The notes under the pieces were generated by a model that was given only the letters and a program-made list of their open reading frames with translations, had not been told where the DNA came from and searched no databases. Source: Prevotella sp902465605 (GTDB lineage: Bacteria > Bacteroidota > Bacteroidia > Bacteroidales > Bacteroidaceae). Taken from it: a stretch of 64,000 bases of DNA. The DNA lies in NCBI GenBank assembly GCA_902465605.1, contig CABQNT010000002.1, positions 62,001-126,000 of the forward strand, given 5' to 3'. Each line of letters begins with the position of its first letter. Position 1 is the stretch's first letter. Below, piece after piece: positions 43,822-51,872 of the stretch. The position numbers and the translations under genes were made by a program.

Positions 43822-45879
43822 ATGAAATCAGGATTTATTAAAGTAGCATGTGCAGTGCCACTGGTCAAGGTAGCTGACTGCAAGTACAATGTCGAGCAAA
43901 CTGAAGCACAGATTGCTCAGGCTGAAGAACAGGGTGTCGAAATCATCGTCTTTCCTGAGTTGGGCATCACTTCTTACACGTGTCAGGACTTGTTTCAGCA
44001 GAATCTTTTATTAGATGCGTCAGAAGCTTCTGTACTTCATTTGCTGGACTTCACGCGAAAGTTGGACGTCATTGTCATCGTAGGACTGCCTATCATTGTC
44101 GGTGATTTGCTTTTGAATTGCGGTATGGTTATTCAGCAAGGACAGATCATTGGCGTGATTCCAAAGACCTACCTGCCCGATTACAGTGAGTTTTATGAGA
44201 AGAGATCGTTTGCGTCTTCACAAGATTTGAAGGAAACAACCATACATTATGCCGGACAGAACATCGTGGTGAGCCCAGATCCCAAAATCTTCGTTACTGC
44301 CGACGGTGTGCAATTCGGTGTAGAAATATGTGAGGACGTGTGGGCACCTGTTCCCCCAAGTAATACGTTGGCATTGGCAGGTGCCGACATCATCTTCAAC
44401 CTCTCGGCCAGTGATGCTCTGATTGGAAAGTACAACTACCTCAAGAGCCTGCTCTCTCAACAAAGTTCCAGAACCATCACGGGATATGTCTATGCGACTA
44501 GTGGTTTTGGTGAGAGTACGCAAGACTTGGTTTATGCAGGCAATGGACTCATCTATGAAAAAGGAACCTTGCTGGCAGAGGGAAAACGGTTTACGTTCGA
44601 AGGACAGATACAAACCGCACAGATAGACATTGAGATGTTGAGAGCAGAGCGCAGAACCAACTCAACGTATGTCAATGCCCAGCGACAAGTAAATAATTAC
44701 GCCAAGCAAAGAGGATTTTCTGACAACTTGAGCCCTAATCAGTTTGCCATTTTCAGCAATGGATCGGCCATCCATTACCTGCCATGCCTGCCATGTCTGC
44801 GGTCGTATGACTTTAAGTTAGAGCGTGAGATAGACCCACATCCCTTCCTCCCAGATGCAGAACAACTGGATGAAAGCTGTCAGGAGGTGCTAAACATCCA
44901 GTCGATGGGGTTGGCTACGCGCATCAAGCATATAGGCTGTCGTAACGCTGTACTTGGCATCAGCGGTGGCTTGGATTCCACATTGGCACTGTTGGTTTGC
45001 GTGTTGACGTTCGACCAACTTGGTTACGACCGCAAAGGAATCATCGGTGTGACCATGCCTGGCTTCGGAACGACAGACCGAACCTATCACAATGCTATTG
45101 ATTTGATGCAAGAGCTTGGTATCACCATCAAGGAAATCGACATCCGTAAGAGCGTCAACCAGCATTTTGAAGATATTGGACATGATCCCAATGTACATGA
45201 TGCAACGTATGAAAACTGTCAAGCTCGCGAGCGCACACAGATATTAATGGATTTGAGCAATCAGCTCAATGCTTTGGTAGTTGGTACAGGCGACTTGTCT
45301 GAATTGGCCTTAGGATGGGCAACTTATAATGGCGACCACATGTCTATGTATGGTGTTAACGCAGGTGTGCCCAAGACCATGATTAAGTTTTTGGTGCGTT
45401 TCTATGCCCAACACCTCACTCGTGAAGACCAGACCTCACGTATCTTGATGGATATTATTGATACGCCTATCTCGCCCGAGTTGACACCCGCCGACGAGCA
45501 TGGGGATATTAAGCAAAAGACAGAAGATTTGGTGGGGCCGTATGAATTGCACGATTTCTTCCTTTATTATTTCTTACGTTTTGGCTTCCGTCCTCGCAAG
45601 ATATTCTTGTTGGCCAAAAAGGCTTTTGCAGAAACCAAACCGCAGCAGCGGCAAGACTCTGAAGGAGATTCGCTCAATATGATTGGATATTATGATGAGG
45701 AAACTATTAAGAAATGGCTCAAGGTATTTTGCAAGCGTTTCTTCTCTCAGCAATTCAAGCGTTCATGTTTGCCTGATGGACCGAAGGTGGTCAGCGTGAG
45801 CTTAAGTCCTCGCGGTGATTGGCGCATGCCAAGTGATGCTACCAGCAGACTTTGGTTAGAAGAGTGTGACAGCTTGTAA
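43822..45879 (+). CDS. nadE: Glutamine-dependent NAD+ synthase
   Basis: Converts deamido-NAD+ to NAD+ using ATP and glutamine-derived ammonia. The 685-residue protein has an N-terminal carbon-nitrogen hydrolase domain with the E-K-C triad (IIVFPELGITSY, IPKTYLPDYSEFYEKR, VEICEDVWAP) and a C-terminal synthetase domain with the P-loop GISGGLDSTLALLV and GDLSELALGW. Start ATG 43822 (MKSGFIKVACAVPL); the open frame runs back to 43768 but that part has no family similarity. No convincing -7 box was found nearby. It converges on the glycosyltransferase pair. Confidence 0.94.
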   Translation: MKSGFIKVACAVPLVKVADCKYNVEQTEAQIAQAEEQGVEIIVFPELGITSYTCQDLFQQNLLLDASEASVLHLLDFTRKLDVIVIVGLPIIVGDLLLNCGMVIQQGQIIGVIPKTYLPDYSEFYEKRSFASSQDLKETTIHYAGQNIVVSPDPKIFVTADGVQFGVEICEDVWAPVPPSNTLALAGADIIFNLSASDALIGKYNYLKSLLSQQSSRTITGYVYATSGFGESTQDLVYAGNGLIYEKGTLLAEGKRFTFEGQIQTAQIDIEMLRAERRTNSTYVNAQRQVNNYAKQRGFSDNLSPNQFAIFSNGSAIHYLPCLPCLRSYDFKLEREIDPHPFLPDAEQLDESCQEVLNIQSMGLATRIKHIGCRNAVLGISGGLDSTLALLVCVLTFDQLGYDRKGIIGVTMPGFGTTDRTYHNAIDLMQELGITIKEIDIRKSVNQHFEDIGHDPNVHDATYENCQARERTQILMDLSNQLNALVVGTGDLSELALGWATYNGDHMSMYGVNAGVPKTMIKFLVRFYAQHLTREDQTSRILMDIIDTPISPELTPADEHGDIKQKTEDLVGPYELHDFFLYYFLRFGFRPRKIFLLAKKAFAETKPQQRQDSEGDSLNMIGYYDEETIKKWLKVFCKRFFSQQFKRSCLPDGPKVVSVSLSPRGDWRMPSDATSRLWLEECDSL

Positions 45880-45961
45880 ACAGCGAGGACAGTAAATATG
45901 CTGTTAAAACACACGAACAATAATGTAAGTTAAACAGATGTCATCATTGATGAAACGATAA

Positions 45962-45983
45962 GAAGCGTGATTCGTCACGCTTC
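45962..45983. terminator. Perfect 9-bp hairpin with TTCG loop after nadE
   Basis: GAAGCGTGA (45962-45970), loop TTCG, TCACGCTTC (45975-45983). No T-run follows, so it may be an end-protecting or pausing hairpin more than an intrinsic terminator. Confidence 0.5.
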
Positions 45984-46011
45984 GCCTCTGCAAAAAATGA
46001 TATTATAGCTT

Positions 46012-46061
46012 AAGTTTCACTCCCTCATTAACAACAAAAACTGTTTTAGGGAGTGAAACTT
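46012..46061. terminator. Bidirectional hairpin overlapping the end of the glycosyltransferase gene
   Basis: AAGTTTCACTCCCT (46012-46025) pairs perfectly with AGGGAGTGAAACTT (46048-46061) across a 22-nt loop. The right arm encodes the last residues and part of the stop codon of the GT4 gene, so the terminator and coding sequence overlap. Confidence 0.7.
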
Positions 46062-47152
46062 TTGTTATAAAAGTCTACATATTGTTTAGCCACTTGCACA
46101 TAGTCGTGGTGCTTCTTGATATATTCCATGCTTTGTTGTTGTAGCCGTTTCACCCGTTCGGGATGTTGTACCAGCAGCTCCAACTCATGCTCTACGCTTT
46201 CATAGGTTGGTTCTACGTTGATGATGGGCCTTAGCTCCGTTTCATTCAGTATTTCGTAATTCTCCGGTTCGCCGCCACCGATGCAGATAATACCTCGGCT
46301 CATGGCCTCCAGAGCGTTCATGGATGGCGTATAACTGTATAGTTGATCCAGGATGGCATCAGAACCATTCATCATCTTTTTATATTCTTCGAAGGGCACG
46401 CTTTCGGCAATTCTCAATTGAACTTGACGGGGATATTTACGCACGATGGCTTGTGCAGCAGCCAACATGATGTCCGTTCCTTTGTAGACCGACCGCTCTT
46501 TATTTATGCCAATAAACAATTTTAATTTGCCGTCTTCTTTATTTCTAACAACGTCGTTGCTTGTTGAAACACGGATAGGATAGGGGATGAAGGTTGTTTT
46601 TTGTGGAAAGATTGGCTGATAACATGCCCAATATTCATACAATCCGGCTATAATGCCATGGCAAGAGTTTGCTATATATTCGTTCAACTGTTGTTTATCA
46701 GTGCCCAGCCAGTCTTTTCGTTCTTTCAGTGCCTCGGGTGTATTTCTCAGTTCGTGCCCCATGTTAAAATCGCTATAGCGCAATGGCATGGTGGTGCAAC
46801 ACGTATTTACCCAATAGTAGTCCATGCCAAAGGCTGCCAAGAATATCTTCCGATTGTGTCTGCGCAAATAGTGGTATATCGGTTCGATGCGGTGAGCCTT
46901 AAGTTCGAGGAACATGGGGTTGATGACCTGCACCACATCAAAACCTCGAAGTTTGGGCAAGAGTGCATACAGTCTTGCCAGATAAGAGATACCTCCCATC
47001 TTGCCAAGTTTCCTTGTCAGATTGATGTCACGGGGATAGTTTTTCCAGAAATCGCCATTGGAAAGAACCGTCACTTGGTGGCCAAGCTGGCGTAATCCTT
47101 CGGCCAATGTCCAGTGTACGTTACTATATTCTCCAAGGAGTAGTATTTTCAT
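46046..47152 (-). CDS. GT4-like glycosyltransferase
   Basis: A 368-residue GT-B fold glycosyltransferase, probably making a surface glycan. The N-terminus MKILLLGEYSNVHWTLAEGL and GHQVTVLSNGDF are typical. The donor domain has KLKLFIGINKERSVYKGTDI and YTPSMNALEAMSRGIICIGGG, a variant of the E-x7-E region. No membrane segment is present. It follows the GT2 gene by 34 bp on the same strand, so they form an operon. The C-terminal codons form part of a hairpin. Confidence 0.8.
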   Translation of the reverse strand: MKILLLGEYSNVHWTLAEGLRQLGHQVTVLSNGDFWKNYPRDINLTRKLGKMGGISYLARLYALLPKLRGFDVVQVINPMFLELKAHRIEPIYHYLRRHNRKIFLAAFGMDYYWVNTCCTTMPLRYSDFNMGHELRNTPEALKERKDWLGTDKQQLNEYIANSCHGIIAGLYEYWACYQPIFPQKTTFIPYPIRVSTSNDVVRNKEDGKLKLFIGINKERSVYKGTDIMLAAAQAIVRKYPRQVQLRIAESVPFEEYKKMMNGSDAILDQLYSYTPSMNALEAMSRGIICIGGGEPENYEILNETELRPIINVEPTYESVEHELELLVQHPERVKRLQQQSMEYIKKHHDYVQVAKQYVDFYNKSFTP

Positions 47153-47186
47153 ATGCGGTTGCTGTCAAATCGATATGGTGAACATG

Positions 47187-48185
47187 TTAGGAGCAACTTG
47201 TTAGGAGAATCAAGAATTTCCGACCCATCTTTGTTTGTATCACACTTCTGAACAGACGGTACTTCCAAGTGTAATTCTTTTTCGGGAGTGGGTATAGCCC
47301 TCTTCTCCCCAATCGTTCAATGGTTTTGTTCAAATGGTTGATGCTGTGGGTATATCTGGCTACATTATAGAGATAATCCATCGACAACTGAGCGATACGT
47401 CGTCGCATGGCATTGCGTTCCATTTCAGGCCATGAGTCCAAACGGTCTTGAAAATGAAAGAGAATGTTTTCTGTGTCTTGAAGCCGTTTCATCAGCGTTC
47501 GTGGCGCTTTGCTTGTTGTGCAAGAATTCTTACGCCGCCTATAATGATAAGCCCTGGCATCGGTCACATACATTCGCTCTGCGCGCAGAAGGAGTTGTGG
47601 CGTAAACTCTTCATCCTCGTTGAGTAAACCTTTTGTAAATTGCAGTCCACAAAGGATGTCCTTCTTGAACAAGTATTTCCACACCATCACTTGCAGATTG
47701 TTTTGACTGATATAGGCGCTCCCGGTCATGGGGCCTTGCACAGATGGCGCATTGTTGCCCTTTTTAGAGGAAGATGCAGCGAACGATACCACATCCGCAT
47801 TTTTGTAGCGTATAATGTCAAGACAGTGTTCGTATGAAAAAGGAATCAGTGCATCGTCGCCGTCAATAAACTGAACATACATGCCATTTGCAACTTTCAA
47901 GCCCAGGTTTCTGGCTGCCGCAGCACCTTGGTTTGTCTGTCTGATGTAGGTCAGTTGATTCTGATATGCGGCCAACTCTTGCAAGGAACACACGTCTGAT
48001 CCGTCATCTACCAATATAATCTCCCGTTCATCCTGTCCCAAAGACAGAGAAAACACGTTTTGCAAACACTCGATAAGTAGGTTGATGGGTAAATTGTAGG
48101 TTGTGATGATGAAACTCACCAACGGTGTTTTTGATAAGCCTTGTGAATATATTTGTTGAGTTGGCATAGATGTTTTTCCTATCAT
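47187..48185 (-). CDS. GT2-family glycosyltransferase
   Basis: A 332-residue GT-A fold enzyme transferring a sugar from a nucleotide donor during surface polysaccharide synthesis. Family motifs are PLVSFIITTYNLPINLLIEC (start), REIILVDDGSDVCSL (DDGS), NQGAAAARNLGL and YVQFIDGDDALIPF (DGDD, metal binding). It has no clear membrane anchor, though the C-terminus is basic. An ATG at 48167 is an alternative start. Two -7 boxes in duplicated leaders lie just upstream. Confidence 0.85.
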   Translation of the reverse strand: MIGKTSMPTQQIYSQGLSKTPLVSFIITTYNLPINLLIECLQNVFSLSLGQDEREIILVDDGSDVCSLQELAAYQNQLTYIRQTNQGAAAARNLGLKVANGMYVQFIDGDDALIPFSYEHCLDIIRYKNADVVSFAASSSKKGNNAPSVQGPMTGSAYISQNNLQVMVWKYLFKKDILCGLQFTKGLLNEDEEFTPQLLLRAERMYVTDARAYHYRRRKNSCTTSKAPRTLMKRLQDTENILFHFQDRLDSWPEMERNAMRRRIAQLSMDYLYNVARYTHSINHLNKTIERLGRRGLYPLPKKNYTWKYRLFRSVIQTKMGRKFLILLTSCS

Positions 48186-48199
48186 TTTACTTATTTTGC

Positions 48200-48296
48200 T
48201 GAGGCGTAGCCTGTCTTATGCAAAAATAGTGCGAGTCGAACATAGAGAAAGTTACTTTCTATATTGAGGCGATGCCTGTCTTTTGCAAAGATAATG
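48200..48296 (-). promoter_or_regulatory. Duplicated promoter-leader of the glycosyltransferase pair
   Basis: A 32-bp unit occurs at 48200-48231 and 48265-48296 with 27 identities. Each holds a minus-strand -7 box (TATTTTTG 48228-48221, TATCTTTG 48293-48286) followed by a small hairpin built on AGGC/GCCT. Between them lies the inverted pair AGAAAGT/ACTTTCT (48246-48260). Confidence 0.6.
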
Positions 48297-48395
48297 GTTT
48301 TCTTCGTACCTTGCACATTTGCTGCGATAATTCTTTTATGCTAAAATAATTGTCGACGAAAGTAATAAATGTTCCTAGACGTCGTTTTAACACTG

Positions 48396-49889
48396 ATGAC
48401 CGTGGAACGACGTAACAACAGCTATACGCATATTTTAAAGTATACCAGTTTGTTTGGTGGTGTGGAAGGCTTCATAGTCTTGATTAGCATCATACGCAAC
48501 AAACTTATCGCACTAATCCTGGGGCCGGACGGCATGGGACTCATGTCCTTATTCAACTCCACCATCAAATTGGTGTCCGATTCTACCAATTTTGGCTTGG
48601 GTATGAGTGCGGTCAGAGAGTTGTCAGCCTGTTACGAAACCGGTGACCAGTCTGCCATTCAGCACCAAATCTCTGTGGTTCGGGCTTGGGGTGTCTTCAC
48701 TTCATTGCTGGGTATGTTCGCATGTGTCGCCCTAAGTCCTGTGTTAGATCGATGGATTTTTGACTGGGGCGACCATTCACTGCATTTTGCTCTGTTGTCC
48801 GTCATCATCGGAATGGCTGCCATCACTCGGGTTGAACTGGCTATACTGAAAGCAGTGAGAAAGCTGAGTGCCTTAGCTAAAATCTCAGTTTATCATGTAG
48901 TGGGCGCGTTAATCACCTCCATCCCCATGTATTATATATGGGGAGAAACGGCCATCATCCCTTCGCTCATCGTCATGGCACTCATCCAGATGCTCCTCAC
49001 GCTTCATTATAGCAACCATCTCTATCCCTTTCGCATCTCGTTTAACACGGCTTTGATGTCAGAAGGCTTGGGAATGATACGCTTGGGTATCGCCTTTGTG
49101 CTGACTGGCGTGATTGGCAGTGGCGCTGACCTCTTGATTCGCCGCTATCTCAACGTTACGGGGTCGATGGGCACCGTGGGCCTGTATAATGCCGGCTACA
49201 TGATGACAATGACCTATGCCGGCATTGTTTTTTCTTCCATGGAGTCAGATTATTTTCCTCGGTTGTCTGCCATCAAGGCCAATGGTGCCGCACTGAGCAA
49301 GGTTGTCAACAACCAGATAGAGGTATCTTTGCTGCTGGTGGCCCCCATGCTGGTGGCCTTCATCGTGTGCACGCCCATTCTTCTGCCTTTGTTGTACAGC
49401 AGCGAATTTATGTCGATACAAGCCATGGTTCAGGTTACCTTGCTGGCTATGTACATGAGGGCCATCAAGTTGCCCATTGCCTACATCCCGTTGGCAAAAG
49501 GCAATTCCAGGCTCTATCTGCTCATGGAGGGGCTGTACAATGTGGTGTTGGTCGTAGCCGTGATTTACGGCTACAGGCTGTTCGGACTCTTTGGAACTGG
49601 CGTTGCCATTACCTTAACGGCCGTTTTCGATTTTTGTTTATTGTTCTTTTTCATGCATCATACCTACCAATATCAGGTTTCTTCATCAGTCGTTCGATAC
49701 GCGCTCATCCAAATGCCCATCGGACTACTTGCTTTTTTCCTGACCACGGTGAACAATCCATGGATTTATTGGGTGGTAGGCGGCCTTCTCACCACAGTCA
49801 GCCTCATTATATCCCTGCAAATTTTGCGTAGAAAAACCAATCTTTGGGAAAAGTTGAAGGCCAAACTGACTGGATGGTTCTCTGTGTGA
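48396..49889 (+). CDS. Wzx-like oligosaccharide flippase
   Basis: A 497-residue multi-pass membrane protein of the polysaccharide-transporter (MOP/MVF) superfamily, expected to move lipid-linked oligosaccharide across the inner membrane. About a dozen hydrophobic helices are visible, e.g. SLLLVAPMLVAFIVCTPIL and VVLVVAVIYGYRLFGLF. The N-terminus HILKYTSLFGGVEGFIVLIS and IRNKLIALILGPDGMGLMSL are typical of O-antigen translocases. The ATG at 48396 is chosen as the common family start; the frame opens at an ATG at 48369. It diverges from the two glycosyltransferases, so the three likely make and export one glycan. Confidence 0.85.
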   Translation: MTVERRNNSYTHILKYTSLFGGVEGFIVLISIIRNKLIALILGPDGMGLMSLFNSTIKLVSDSTNFGLGMSAVRELSACYETGDQSAIQHQISVVRAWGVFTSLLGMFACVALSPVLDRWIFDWGDHSLHFALLSVIIGMAAITRVELAILKAVRKLSALAKISVYHVVGALITSIPMYYIWGETAIIPSLIVMALIQMLLTLHYSNHLYPFRISFNTALMSEGLGMIRLGIAFVLTGVIGSGADLLIRRYLNVTGSMGTVGLYNAGYMMTMTYAGIVFSSMESDYFPRLSAIKANGAALSKVVNNQIEVSLLLVAPMLVAFIVCTPILLPLLYSSEFMSIQAMVQVTLLAMYMRAIKLPIAYIPLAKGNSRLYLLMEGLYNVVLVVAVIYGYRLFGLFGTGVAITLTAVFDFCLLFFFMHHTYQYQVSSSVVRYALIQMPIGLLAFFLTTVNNPWIYWVVGGLLTTVSLIISLQILRRKTNLWEKLKAKLTGWFSV

Positions 49890-50058
49890 ACATAAGCTAT
49901 TGTGAGTGGCGAAGCATGAATTCCACACGAGGATAGTACAGTGTTTTATCACGTTCAGTCGTTTGAAAATGCTACCTTCTGAATGATAGATTTGTGTTGT
50001 CAAATGGTAGTGGCTATACATCCATTGCAATTCACATGACTTTGGTGTCCAAAGTCAA

Positions 50059-50101
50059 AGAGATTGGCAGCCAAACTCAATGGGTTTGGCTGCCAATCTC
50101 T
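50059..50101. repeat. Perfect 18-bp hairpin of the GAGTTTGG repeat family
   Basis: AGAGATTGGCAGCCAAAC (50059-50076) pairs with its perfect complement (50084-50101) over a 7-nt loop. The neighbouring bases (50039-50058, GACTTTGGTGTCCAAAGTCA) form another small palindrome. It sits between convergent genes and may stop transcription, but no T-run follows. Confidence 0.8.
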
Positions 50102-50145
50102 ATGCATTTATAACTCCTTGATAGACAGGTAAATTACCTGTATGT

Positions 50146-51318
50146 TTAGAATCTGTAGTCCACTTGTACGTCTATGACGGAGTAATTATGGTTTCCGTCA
50201 GCCAAAGAGCGGTCGTTGGTGTAGGCGTATTCGGCACTAATCAACATGTTTTTGGTGAACGAATAGTTGCATCCAATTTCATATTGCGTCTTCGACTGGT
50301 TCCATTCTCCTGTTGGGCGATACATGTCATAGCGCGCTTTTACCCGCAATTTTGATTTGATGATTGGGGCCATCACCAGTGCATAGGCACCATCGGCCTT
50401 GTCACCTGCCTTATAATTGATGTTGGCATTGGTGGCATTGGATGGATTTTGGTAGGTTTGTGTAAAACTCAAACCTGTGGAATGAATGTATTCAGAGCGG
50501 AACGTCCAGTCGTTGACAAGATATTCGGCCGAGAAGGCATAACGGTTTTGTCTCAAAGAGCGTACACCCGATTGGGTTTGGTTCACGGTCTTGCCACTGG
50601 CGTCGGTAGTTGTGATGGGGTTATGCTGTTCGTCAACCACGTTCCATGTCCCCTTCCGGGCGTAAGTACCCGTCCAACCGAAAGCTCCTATTCTCATGCC
50701 TTTGACGGGCATTACCCACAGGCCACCTATGATGTCTTTCTTTTGATCCACATCCTTCACGTTGATTCCTTGGCCGTTGAACACGCCTACTTGGTAGTGC
50801 AACAGCTTGCGTCCATGGCTGTTGTTCAGGAAATCACCCTGCAACTGCAAACCGATGTCGCGGCCGTTGGATGCATGACCACCCGCACGGTCGTTAAAGC
50901 CTGTCAGCTTGAGTATGGTTTGCGCATAGCTCATGAAGCCTTGCTCCATGGGGTGCATGGGATTTTCAAAGCTAAAGGGTCGCTTAAATTGTCCCATCTT
51001 GATTCTTAAATAGTCGGTCTTCTGCCATTCTGCAAAAGCGTCGACGATGCGTGGACTGCTTCCAAGATTGGTTGTGTTGCCGTTGAACTGTACTTGGGTC
51101 TTCCAATAAAAATCGTTTGCGATTCTGCCGTCAAGTGACAGTCGAACCATACGGATGTTGAAAGTGTTTGATTCGGCATCCTTCTGTGAACTATATTTAT
51201 ACTGTGTCATGCCATAACCAGATAGTTTCACATTGTTAAGCCATGTAGGCAATTTTACTTGCGCATGAGCTGAAATGGCCATTGCTGCCGCCAATGCCAA
51301 GAGAATTTCTTTTTTCAT
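50146..51318 (-). CDS. Porin of the phosphate-selective O/P type
   Basis: A 390-residue outer-membrane beta-barrel of the OprO/OprP-like family. A signal peptide (MKKEILLALAAAMAISAHAQ) precedes KLSGYGMTQYKYSSQK, then alternating polar/hydrophobic strands (NTFNIRMVRLSLDGRIANDF, LRIKMGQFKRPFSFENPM), ending in NYSVIDVQVDYRF with the C-terminal phenylalanine typical of barrel proteins. The anion selectivity of relatives is known, but the substrate here is not. A -7 box is at 51365-51358. The transposon begins about 90 bp upstream of that promoter. Confidence 0.85.
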   Translation of the reverse strand: MKKEILLALAAAMAISAHAQVKLPTWLNNVKLSGYGMTQYKYSSQKDAESNTFNIRMVRLSLDGRIANDFYWKTQVQFNGNTTNLGSSPRIVDAFAEWQKTDYLRIKMGQFKRPFSFENPMHPMEQGFMSYAQTILKLTGFNDRAGGHASNGRDIGLQLQGDFLNNSHGRKLLHYQVGVFNGQGINVKDVDQKKDIIGGLWVMPVKGMRIGAFGWTGTYARKGTWNVVDEQHNPITTTDASGKTVNQTQSGVRSLRQNRYAFSAEYLVNDWTFRSEYIHSTGLSFTQTYQNPSNATNANINYKAGDKADGAYALVMAPIIKSKLRVKARYDMYRPTGEWNQSKTQYEIGCNYSFTKNMLISAEYAYTNDRSLADGNHNYSVIDVQVDYRF

Positions 51319-51357
51319 AAGTTAGATGTTAATATCTTGATTTTGTTAATTAATGTG

Positions 51358-51365
51358 CAAAACTA
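51358..51365 (-). promoter_or_regulatory. -7 box of the porin promoter
   Basis: TAGTTTTG on the minus strand, 39 bp before the porin ATG. Confidence 0.5.
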
Positions 51366-51443
51366 CTATATTTTTTTGAAAATAGGCAGCATGTTTCATA
51401 AAAAACAAGTTGAATAATTGTCTGGCCACACAACCTGCGTGTG

Positions 51444-51451
51444 CATTTTTC
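51444..51451. repeat. Left 8-bp target-site duplication of the transposon
   Basis: CATTTTTC, immediately outside the left terminal repeat, identical to 54786-54793. An 8-bp duplication is usual for ISL3-family elements. Confidence 0.85.
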
Positions 51452-51508
51452 GGGTCAGTCGTAAAACCCAGTTGCAAGCTCTCCCTCTCATGCACATAAT
51501 TCCATAAG
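51452..51508 (+). repeat. Left terminal inverted repeat
   Basis: Begins GGGTCAGTCG at the left boundary. Its first 21 bases are perfectly matched by the outer right end at 54765-54785 and, with one mismatch, by the inner right end. Confidence 0.85.
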
Positions 51509-51515
51509 TATTTGT

Positions 51516-51523
51516 TATCTTTG
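51516..51523 (+). promoter_or_regulatory. -7 box inside the left end, reading into the transposase
   Basis: TATCTTTG fits the host consensus. The transcript would begin near 51530, next to the AAG that appears to replace a start ATG. Confidence 0.5.
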
Positions 51524-51542
51524 CATCATAAAGACCGAGCAA

Positions 51543-51872
51543 TTGTTGCGTTGTATCTTTCCAGAGATACTCGCAGATTATTTTGATGTGATAGATATCC
51601 AAGAGAGCATTTCCCAGATAGACTTCTGGTTGGATGAGCGTAACTTTATGGAAGAGGTAGACCGCAAGGCTGGCACAGTAAGCAGTTACGGCTTTACCGC
51701 CGAACGGGTTGTCCAAGACTTTCCCCTTCGTGGCAAGCCCGTTTACCTTCATGTCCGCCGTCGAAAATGGCGTGACAGTTCCACGGGTGAGATATTCAGT
51801 TATTCTTACGATGACCTGACGGCTGAGGGCAGCAAACTATCCCCTGAGTTCGTTTCTTTTTTAAAAGAGTAG
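51543..51872 (+). CDS. Transposase N-terminal region protein (ISAon1-type orfA)
   Basis: A 109-residue frame resembling the N-terminal region protein of ISAon1-type elements: LLRCIFPEILADYFDVIDIQ, VSSYGFTAERVVQDFPLRGK and the SH3-like stretch VYLHVRRRKWRDSSTGEIFSY. The start given is a TTG at 51543. Four codons upstream the frame reads AAG ACC GAG CAA, where homologous proteins would be expected to start M-T-E; a change of ATG to AAG is inferred. The frame ends with TAG at 51870-51872 in a T- and A-rich run that also carries the next frame. Confidence 0.7.
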   Translation: MLRCIFPEILADYFDVIDIQESISQIDFWLDERNFMEEVDRKAGTVSSYGFTAERVVQDFPLRGKPVYLHVRRRKWRDSSTGEIFSYSYDDLTAEGSKLSPEFVSFLKE

